Shown here: piece by piece, positions 32,364 to 37,821 of the stretch | Layout: each line of letters starts with the position of its first letter | Numbering within the stretch: the stretch's first letter is position 1 | Source of the DNA: Xanthobacteraceae bacterium | GTDB lineage: Bacteria; Pseudomonadota; Alphaproteobacteria; Rhizobiales; Xanthobacteraceae | DNA: 37,821 nt | NCBI GenBank assembly: GCA_030044555.1 | Contig: JASHVN010000171.1 | Location: 1-37,821, forward strand | Reading direction: 5' to 3' | The notes under the pieces: model-generated | Seen by the model: only the letters and a program-made list of their open reading frames with translations | The model's database searches: none | Told to the model about the DNA's origin: nothing | Made by a program: the position numbers and the translations under genes

Positions 32364-33229
32364 GTTCGCACGCCCAAGAAATAGCAGGGGCGTTCGTGTG
32401 GGCCTGTCTTGCCGAGCTTGACGCGCCGAAGCCAGGCAACGTGCATGCTTTTGCCAGCGGCCACCGCATGACGATGGGAGATTTTATTCACAGCGCACAC
32501 GCCGCCGCGGTTCCCTTATCGGCTGAGGGTGCCCGCATTGGGGCGCGCATCCTCGGCGCGGTAGAGGCAACCTCGGCTGCGGTTGGCGCAAACACCAATC
32601 TCGGTATCATCCTGCTCTGCGCGCCCCTGGCAGCGGCGGCCGACACAGACCTCCAGAAATCCCAATTGCGCGCGGCGCTTAGCCAGGTTTTGCGCGGTCT
32701 CGACGTTGAAGACGCCGCGCTAGCGTTTCGCGCAATTGTCAAAGCGGCGCCCGCCGGACTTGGTAACAGCACCCGTCACGATGTGTACGCGCCGGCAGCC
32801 GTCAATCTGTTGGAGGCGATGGCGGAGGCGGCGAATCGCGACCGCGTGGCGCGGCAGTACACGACGGACTTCGCCGAAATATTCGAGTTGGGATTACCGT
32901 TGTTCGAGGCGGCGCGAAATTCTCACGCGGAGCAAAAATGGGCGACGCTGGCGGTTTTCTTAGGCTTTTTGGCGGGATTTCCGGACAGTCATATCGTGCG
33001 CAAGCTAGGTGCCAAAAAGGCCGCAGAAGTTCAGCGCGAAGCGACAAAATTCCAGAGCAGATTGCGCTCAGCCGAACGGCCAGCGGAGATACTGCCCACA
33101 TTGCTGGCTTGGGACGCCGCCCTCAAAGCCGAAGGAATTAATCCCGGCACAAGCGCCGACCTTACCGTGGCGACGCTCTTTGCCGATCGATTACGGACCG
33201 TCTTGCCGCCGCTGCTGAACAGTGGTTGA
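32360..33229 (+). CDS. Triphosphoribosyl-dephospho-CoA synthase-like protein (CitG/MdcB family)
   Basis: A 289-residue protein: DAPKPGNVHAFASGHRMTMGDFIHSAHAAAVPL (family signature KPGNV), GANTNLGIILLCAPL, GLGNSTRHDV, and SHIVRKLGAKKAAEV. CitG makes the prosthetic-group precursor of citrate lyase, but no citrate or malonate lyase gene is near. The gene is a constant member of bacterial H4MPT clusters, so transfer of a phosphoribosyl-type group during H4MPT synthesis is a reasonable guess (inference). The start overlaps the upstream stop as ATGA. Confidence 0.88.
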   Translation: MSSHAQEIAGAFVWACLAELDAPKPGNVHAFASGHRMTMGDFIHSAHAAAVPLSAEGARIGARILGAVEATSAAVGANTNLGIILLCAPLAAAADTDLQKSQLRAALSQVLRGLDVEDAALAFRAIVKAAPAGLGNSTRHDVYAPAAVNLLEAMAEAANRDRVARQYTTDFAEIFELGLPLFEAARNSHAEQKWATLAVFLGFLAGFPDSHIVRKLGAKKAAEVQREATKFQSRLRSAERPAEILPTLLAWDAALKAEGINPGTSADLTVATLFADRLRTVLPPLLNSG

Positions 33230-33261
33230 CTTTGATCTGCGGAGCTTTCGTTCCGCCGCTA

Positions 33262-33322
33262 TCTGGCTAACCGGTCCGGCCACCCATGCCGGGCGCTGAC
33301 AACAAGGATAGATGTTACCAGA
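33262..33322 (+). promoter_or_regulatory. Two-tier hairpin in the fae leader
   Basis: TCTGG(c)TAAC (33262-33271) pairs with GTTACCAGA (33314-33322) with one bulged base; inside, CCGGC (33276-33280) pairs with GCCGG (33288-33292) around a 7-nt loop. It ends 48 nt before the fae ATG. It may end the upstream transcript or stabilise fae mRNA. Confidence 0.45.
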
Positions 33323-33370
33323 CAGGCAGATCAGCCTATGCGTTTTCAGTTTCCTTGGGAGGAGATGGCG

Positions 33371-33883
33371 ATGGCAAAGATCAACGGACTCTGCGTCGGT
33401 GAATCGCTCGTCGGAGACGGTAACGAAGTTGCTCATATCGACCTCATCATGGGCCCGCGTGGCAGTGCGGCCGAAACGGCATTCGCGAACTGCCTGACCA
33501 ACAATAAAGATGGCTTCACGTCGTTGCTTGCGGTGGTGGGACCAAACCTGATCGCCAAGCCCGCCACCGTGATGTTCAACAAGGTGACGATCAAGGGCGC
33601 CAAGCAAGCGGTACAAATGTTTGGACCGGCACAGCACGCCGTCGGAAAGGCGGTTGCCGACAGCGTCGCTGATGGCGTTATTCCCCAGGATGAGGCCGAC
33701 AATCTATTCATGTGCGTCGGCGTCTTCATACACTGGGACGCTGCCGACGATAAAAAGATTCAGGACTTCAATTATCGCGCAACCAAGGAAGCCATCGCAC
33801 GCGCTGTGAACGGCGAGCCGAAGGCCGCGGAGGTCGTCGCGAAACGCAACGTAGTCAAGCATCCGTTCGCCGCCGCGTCGTAG
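33371..33883 (+). CDS. fae: Formaldehyde-activating enzyme
   Basis: A 170-residue Fae of full family length: [31 protein letters not shown] (with the conserved His at 22), [62 protein letters not shown] and [10 protein letters not shown]. It condenses formaldehyde with H4MPT in the cytoplasm, the entry step of the pathway encoded around it. The ATG at 33371 was chosen because GGGAGGAG lies 6-7 nt upstream and family members begin this way; an upstream in-frame ATG at 33338 would add 11 residues. A 141-nt gap from the CitG-like gene suggests its own promoter. Confidence 0.97.
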   Translation: MAKINGLCVGESLVGDGNEVAHIDLIMGPRGSAAETAFANCLTNNKDGFTSLLAVVGPNLIAKPATVMFNKVTIKGAKQAVQMFGPAQHAVGKAVADSVADGVIPQDEADNLFMCVGVFIHWDAADDKKIQDFNYRATKEAIARAVNGEPKAAEVVAKRNVVKHPFAAAS

Positions 33884-33912
33884 CACGTAGCCTTAAGACG
33901 GATAACGCGAGC

Positions 33913-34605
33913 TCACAGTCGGGCGATCTGCTCGCCTGTGAGCGCCCCATTGTGCAGACACGTCGCGACGAGCGCGCCGGAAACTCCGGCCTCTGCCAAG
34001 GCGGCGAGATCATCCGCGCCGCGAACGCCTCCGGCCGCGTAGACGCGCTTGCTGGGAGCTTTCGCCTTAACGACGGCGAGCCGCGCCATATCAGGCCCGA
34101 CGGCACTGCCTACGCGCGCCAATGTCATCACAATGATGTGGGAGGGCCAGGCAGCTGCTTCGTCGAACAGTACGGCTGGCCCCATGAAGGCGTCGCCGCG
34201 GAAGTCCAGCGAAAGGACGACCCGTTCGTCTTGCTGGAAATGACGAATCAGTTCGCCGTTCCTTTGCGTCTCGCTGCCGACCACCAAACATCCGAGCCCA
34301 GCGTCGAGCCACCGCTTCGCGCCGCCCAGATCGGAGACCCCGTTATCCACCCAAAACACCAAATTAGGGAAGGCCTTCTTTAACTTCATCAGAGCTGCGT
34401 TGTTGTCGCCCCGGCGCTCGATGGCATCGATATCGGCGATGTAAAACGATGTGAACGGATGGATCGATAAGAGTCCGCGAGCCACATCTGTGGGGTCGCT
34501 ATTTGTCGAGAGCGGAGTGTCGATCGGACGATATTCGCTGCGCATTCCCATGCGGGCATGCACGACAACTCCGCCTTTGAGATCGAGAACGGGTATGACT
34601 TCCAT
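33913..34605 (-). CDS. HisA/HisF-related TIM-barrel protein of the H4MPT cluster
   Basis: A 230-residue protein similar to HisA (TIGR00734-like): MEVIPVLDLKGGVVVHARMG, FYIADIDAIERRGDNNAALM, FWVDNGVSDLGGAKRWLDAGLGCLVVGSET, VVLSLDFRGDAFMGPAVLF and VYAAGGVRGADDLAALAEAGVSGALVATCLHNGAL. Both phosphate-binding glycine turns are present, so it probably works on a phosphorylated sugar intermediate. It is not the histidine enzyme: no his genes are near and its relatives accompany H4MPT synthesis. Start MEVIPV at 34605 was chosen by homology over a GTG at 34647. It is convergent with fae (29 nt) and divergent from the next gene. Confidence 0.88.
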   Translation of the reverse strand: MEVIPVLDLKGGVVVHARMGMRSEYRPIDTPLSTNSDPTDVARGLLSIHPFTSFYIADIDAIERRGDNNAALMKLKKAFPNLVFWVDNGVSDLGGAKRWLDAGLGCLVVGSETQRNGELIRHFQQDERVVLSLDFRGDAFMGPAVLFDEAAAWPSHIIVMTLARVGSAVGPDMARLAVVKAKAPSKRVYAAGGVRGADDLAALAEAGVSGALVATCLHNGALTGEQIARL

Positions 34606-34673
34606 AGCGATACTAGCATGAACGAACCGGAAATTCGCTGTATACACTGGCGAAACATCTATTGCGAGGCGAC

Positions 34674-35687
34674 ATGAGCGTTGTCATCGGATGGGACATT
34701 GGCGGCGTTCACCTGAAGGCGGTACGGGCTGAAGACGGTCGCATCGTCAAGGCGGCGCAATACGCCTCGCCGCTGCGCAGCGGAACTGGGCTGCTTTTGG
34801 AGGCCTTCGCCCGAGCTCGCGACGAGATGGGCTCGGCCGAACGCAACGTCGTCACCATGACAGGCGAGCTGGCCGACACTTTTCAGTCACGTGCCGACGG
34901 CGTCGAGCAGCTCGCGATGCTTGCCGCCCGCGAGCTCGGCAACGTGTCGATCTACGCGGGGCCACGAGGTTACGTTCGCCCCGAAGATGCGCGCCCGCAT
35001 TGCACGGAAGTCGCGTCGGCCAACTGGCACGCTGCTGCCACACTGGTCGCCAAACGCTTAAGCGACGCTCTCCTTATAGATCTTGGATCGACAACGACCG
35101 ATATCATTCCCATCGCTCGGGGCAAGGTGGCGGCGCGCGCCTATGCCGACGGGGACCGATTGGCCGCTGGAGAACTTGTTTATACCGGGCTTGTTCGCGG
35201 GTTCGTCATGGCGACGGCGGAGCGTGCCCCGCTGCGCGGCTCGTGGATGCCATTGATTAACGAGAATTTCGCCACGATGGCAGATGTCCATCGCATTCTC
35301 GGCACATTGCCAGGAGGCGTCGACCTGATGGTCACCACCGACGGGCGCGAAAAGACCATCGAGGCTTCGCGCGCGCGCCTTGCACGCATGGTGGGTTGTG
35401 ACGCGAGCGACGCGGACAATACGACTTGGCACCGGCTCGCCCAGTGGTTCGCCGAAGCGCAAACGCGCTCCATCATGGACGCCGCTATGCTGGTCATGTC
35501 GGCTTCTACGATGGCGTCAGCGCCTATCGTTGCGGCCGGGATTGGACTCACCGTGATCGCCGAGGTAGCGCGGCGCCTAGGATGCGCCTGCAACAGCTTT
35601 CACGAGCTTTTTGATGTTGTCCCTGGCGCCGAAATTGACCTCTGTCACTGCGCGCCAGCAGCCGCACTTGCTGGGCTCACGTCGTGA
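34674..35687 (+). CDS. H4MPT-linked C1 transfer pathway protein, hydantoinase/oxoprolinase-like (MfnF type)
   Basis: A 337-residue protein with an actin-like ATPase fold: MSVVIGWDIGGVHLKAVRAEDG (phosphate 1 loop), NVVTMTGELADTFQSRADGV, LIDLGSTTTDIIPIARGKV (phosphate 2 loop), and APIVAAGIGLTVIAEVARRLG. The family (TIGR03123) occurs only with H4MPT and methanofuran genes; the archaeal member MfnF joins the furan and tyramine parts of methanofuran. The same role in methylofuran synthesis, together with MfnB and MfnE at 8608 and 7984, is inferred. Start ATG at 34674 has GAGG upstream; an in-frame TTG at 34662 is less likely. Confidence 0.9.
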   Translation: MSVVIGWDIGGVHLKAVRAEDGRIVKAAQYASPLRSGTGLLLEAFARARDEMGSAERNVVTMTGELADTFQSRADGVEQLAMLAARELGNVSIYAGPRGYVRPEDARPHCTEVASANWHAAATLVAKRLSDALLIDLGSTTTDIIPIARGKVAARAYADGDRLAAGELVYTGLVRGFVMATAERAPLRGSWMPLINENFATMADVHRILGTLPGGVDLMVTTDGREKTIEASRARLARMVGCDASDADNTTWHRLAQWFAEAQTRSIMDAAMLVMSASTMASAPIVAAGIGLTVIAEVARRLGCACNSFHELFDVVPGAEIDLCHCAPAAALAGLTS

Positions 35688-35745
35688 ATCGGCGCTTCCT
35701 CACCTTAGCATCGTTCGAAAAGCCAACCTCGCCTTCTCGACCAAT

Positions 35746-35758
35746 TGATCTTTGATCA
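35746..35758. promoter_or_regulatory. Palindrome TGATC-TTT-GATCA
   Basis: A perfect inverted repeat with a 3-nt centre, 81 nt upstream of the pentapeptide gene. It may be an operator; there is no second copy to support this. Confidence 0.3.
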
Positions 35759-35839
35759 TAGACAGCGCTGAATAGCCGTTAATCTTTTTCGATACTACTC
35801 AATGAAGTTGCGGGACGGTTGATCGACGGAGGAACCGCA

Positions 35840-36610
35840 ATGCGTCTATTGTCACGCGCAGTATGGATGACCTGCCTCATCCTGAGCGGATCCGGCGTCC
35901 TCGCCGCTGAACTCACACGCGCTGATGTTCTGGCTGCGCTATCATCCGCACCGGCCGGCCAGCCCGCAAATTTCTCCGGGCGGAGTCTTATAGGACTTGA
36001 CCTTCACGACTTGGATTTCACCAATGCCGATCTGTCGGGTGCCGATCTTTCGGACGCTGATCTGCGTGGCGCCAAGTTGGTAGCGGCGAAGCTTGTTGGT
36101 GCCAAGTTGAGCAGGGCGAAGCTCAATCTCGCGTGGATCATGCGAGCCGACTTCTCGCGTGCCGACCTCTCAAATGCGGACCTAGAAACACTCGTCGTTT
36201 CGGCCGGAATGGAAACGAAACCGGAAGAGGCGGTCAGCTTTGTCGGCGCCAACCTCTCTGGTGCCAAGGTCATGGCGCGCTTCAGTCTCGATGACATGCG
36301 CGGAGCAAATCTCTCCCATCTGCGCGCTTCGGTCGACATGCGCAACCAGTCAATGGGTTTAATTCGCGCTGATTTCTCACGGGCTGATCTAGTCGATGCC
36401 AATTTTGAAGGAGCTTCACTCGAACGCGCCAACTTTGAGTTCGCCAAGCTTTCGAGTGTAAATTTTTCGGGAGCAGATCTGACGAACGTTGATTTCGCAG
36501 GGGCTGATTTGACCGATGCCAATTTCGCCGGCGCAAAGACAATTGGAGCCAGCTTTATCGACGCCACGCTTAATGGCGCAAAAGGGCTGCCGATGACGCC
36601 TGGTCGATGA
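35840..36610 (+). CDS. Secreted pentapeptide-repeat protein
   Basis: A 256-residue protein: signal peptide (1-22, ending VLAA), then pentapeptide repeats A(D/N)LxX in three blocks from about residue 45 to 245 (FTNADLSGADLSDADLRGAKL, SRADLSNADL, SGADLTNVDFAGADLTDANFAGA). Such repeats fold as a square beta-helix. The block is broken at about residues 120-160 by a less regular segment (VVSAGMETKPEEAVSFVGANL). It carries an export signal, so cytoplasmic topoisomerase-protection roles do not fit. GGAGG lies 7 nt before the ATG at 35840. The gene stands alone after the H4MPT block; its function is unknown. Confidence 0.85.
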   Translation: MRLLSRAVWMTCLILSGSGVLAAELTRADVLAALSSAPAGQPANFSGRSLIGLDLHDLDFTNADLSGADLSDADLRGAKLVAAKLVGAKLSRAKLNLAWIMRADFSRADLSNADLETLVVSAGMETKPEEAVSFVGANLSGAKVMARFSLDDMRGANLSHLRASVDMRNQSMGLIRADFSRADLVDANFEGASLERANFEFAKLSSVNFSGADLTNVDFAGADLTDANFAGAKTIGASFIDATLNGAKGLPMTPGR

Positions 36611-36825
36611 GGCCGGCGTCCACCGGCATGATTCGGACCGAAGCGGCGGCAACTGTCGTCGGCGGCCGCCGTCGCTGGCAATACTAAAATCTTGCGGCAC
36701 CCACCAATTGGATGGAAGGCACTGAAGCAATCAGCCGGCCCAATCGGAAGCTTCCTTCCTAATTTGGTCTATTCGGCGCCTAAATTTATCCGTTTCTGCA
36801 GAATTAGGTGGAGGCAGAGGGGGAT
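36611..36825. other. Intergenic stretch after the pentapeptide gene
   Basis: I see no gene in these 215 bases. GCCGG-6 nt-CCGGC (36612-36627) directly follows the stop, and CGGCGGCCGCCG is a perfect palindrome near 36660; neither is followed by a T-run. Confidence 0.4.
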
Positions 36826-37230
36826 ATGCGATTTTTTTCGCCTCTTCGTCACCTTCTTCGCCTGCTGGCGCGCCGTCGTGCTTGTCGCTGTAATCGGCGT
36901 CGCCACGCCGGGTTCGGCACGTTGGACCGGGCCAACCGACCCAACGTTGCGCGACTGGTTTGAAAAGTTGGCAAGCGGAAAGGACTGTGTTGCAGCTTTG
37001 CAGATGGTGTCGCAATCGAGGATGTTGATTGGGGAACCCAAGCAATAAAAGACGTCAAGGGGAAGAGCAGTACAGCCTATTGGGTTGTTGTTGATGGGCA
37101 TAGCCTACTTGTGCCCTCGGAGGCGGTCGTGACTGGACCAAACCGTTACGGCAACGCAGTCGTCTGGCCCGAGCTTGACAGTAACGGCCGCTTGACCGTC
37201 CGCTGCTTCATACCGAGCATCGAGGGCTAA
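36826..37230 (+). pseudogene. Frameshifted small exported protein gene
   Basis: Two frames together give one small alphaproteobacterial protein. The first (in the ATPGSARWTGPTDPTLRDWFEKLASGK part) has a hydrophobic signal-like N-terminus; the second carries ADGVAIEDVDWGTQ, VPSEAVVTGPNRYGNAVVWPEL and RCFIPSIEG before TAA at 37228-37230. At 36981-36984 one added G would restore GKGLCCSFADG, a stretch typical of the family. At the start, removing one T from a run of seven (36832-36838) would join ATG at 36826 to the signal-peptide frame as MRFFRLFVTFFACWRAVV. With both changes the gene is 134 codons. Either it is a real pseudogene or the assembly has two indel errors. Confidence 0.7.
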
Positions 37231-37302
37231 TAAAGAACCCGATCGGCCGATCGCAACGCGGTCGCGGACCTCGACTGGGTTCACGAGGCAGCGAATAGCG
37301 AC

Positions 37303-37506
37303 TTAAGCATCTTCCGGCCGGTGGACGAGCTTGTAAACTCGAGCCGCATTCAACTCTGACCGATCCATGGCTTGGCCACAGACAACACACTCCACGCTGT
37401 AACCGTCGTTGGTCTTGGAAGGCCTCGAATGCGTCACGGAATAAAGCGCCCCGCAATGGGGACAAAAGAAGCTCCTGCCCTCTGGAATTGGTCCTGTTAG
37501 AGGCAT
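37303..37506 (-). CDS. Small zinc-ribbon-like protein
   Basis: A 67-residue protein with two cysteine pairs, FCPHCG and VECVVCG, 20-odd residues apart, as in zinc ribbons. The remainder (LNAARVYKLVHRPEDA) has no motif I know. The start MPLTGPIPEG at 37506 has GGAGG 7 nt upstream; the longer frame to 37536 does not. Similar short proteins are common in the Hyphomicrobiales with no assigned role. It is convergent with the pseudogene (72-nt gap). Confidence 0.65.
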   Translation of the reverse strand: MPLTGPIPEGRSFFCPHCGALYSVTHSRPSKTNDGYSVECVVCGQAMDRSELNAARVYKLVHRPEDA

Positions 37507-37536
37507 GTCAGCGCCTCCGCATTCACCGACAAACAT

Positions 37537-37821
37537 ACACCCCTGACGAAACCAATTCCAGGAGCCTCATGACTATCGGTCGACGCGCATACCTCGTGGA
37601 CTGAGCGCCACCCCGACTCTTTTGCAACGGCATTGTCTCAATGCGATTCTCAACCGATTTTGGTCTCGGGGCGATGCTCGCCCAGTATCCCACACGCCGC
37701 TAGAGCGATTGCCGCAACTTTGTCGGCTAAAGCGCCGACGACGGTTGGAAAGCCGCGCACGACCCATTGTAGGGAAAATGGCCAGCGACAGACGCAAAAT
37801 TGCGCCGAGGGCAACTCGTCT
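37537..37821. other. Right-edge region without a supported gene
   Basis: Nothing convincing is visible here. A possible ATG with AGGGAAA before it at 37778 (plus strand) runs off the window after 14 codons and cannot be judged. Confidence 0.35.

Noticed and set aside
33913-34605. Histidine biosynthesis HisA
   Set aside because: No his genes nearby and the sequence is of the HisA/HisF-related group found in H4MPT clusters.
37573-37797. 74-codon open frame on the minus strand
   Set aside because: Arg-rich, without ribosome-binding site or motif.
37778-37821. Possible gene start on the plus strand at the right edge
   Set aside because: Only 14 codons are visible, too little to judge.

Overview
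The window reads as a chromosomal methylotrophy island of a high-GC alphaproteobacterium. The family content (XoxF-type methanol dehydrogenase with the quinoprotein-relay accessory proteins, tetrahydromethanopterin (H4MPT)-linked formaldehyde oxidation, PQQ, HisKA_3/LuxR control) fits a methylotroph of the Hyphomicrobiales. The genus cannot be named from sequence alone. No tRNA, rRNA, CRISPR array, insertion sequence or integrase is visible.

Layout. (1) 1-5010: a TonB-dependent receptor that runs off the left edge and enters a second outer-membrane barrel domain, a decayed barrel tail just upstream of it, and a response regulator/histidine kinase pair with an ATGA overlap. (2) 5303-5380: a 25-codon pqqA (PQQ precursor peptide), standing alone without pqqBCDE. 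(3) 5448-10292, minus strand: a cofactor block for H4MPT and methanofuran (DUF447, MJ0107-type dihydropteroate-synthase-related protein, flavoprotein reductase, MfnE-like kinase, MfnB-FolB fusion) plus a secreted DUF3280-type protein. (4) 10416-20832: the periplasmic methanol-oxidation module. It holds a PQQ-ADH-associated solute-binding protein, a YVTN beta-propeller, a conserved hypothetical, the operon xoxF-xoxG-xoxJ-CX3CW protein, a metallohydrolase, a SoxYZ-like carrier, a small cysteine-rich secreted protein and an outer-membrane MetA-type transporter. (5) 21360-27328, minus strand: pcd-fhcB-fhcA-fhcD-fhcC-small protein-folP. (6) 27447-33883, plus strand: mptG-mtdB-ATP-grasp-mch-RimK-like-CitG-like-fae. 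(7) 33913-35687: a HisA-related barrel protein and an MfnF-like protein, divergent. (8) 35840 to the end: a secreted pentapeptide-repeat protein, a frameshifted small-gene relic, and a zinc-ribbon-like small protein, probably the island's border.

How it works together. XoxF (lanthanide-type, PQQ) oxidises methanol in the periplasm and passes electrons to XoxG. Fae condenses formaldehyde with H4MPT, MtdB and Mch take it to formyl-H4MPT, and FhcABCD releases formate through methanofuran. The cofactor block supplies H4MPT and methanofuran, and pqqA supplies the PQQ precursor. The TonB receptor is a candidate for metal (lanthanide) uptake.

Most interesting structure outside genes. (a) xoxF and the distant transporter gene share a homologous upstream region: an exact 19-bp box plus two more blocks in the same order. 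(b) A long dyad, YCCCAACW-N16-WGTTGGGR, occurs both upstream of pqqA and in the xoxF/metallohydrolase intergenic region. (c) A perfect 11-bp hairpin lies between xoxF and xoxG. (d) A hairpin covers the ribosome-binding site of the TonB receptor. Together they suggest a local regulon linking PQQ supply, methanol oxidation and outer-membrane transport.
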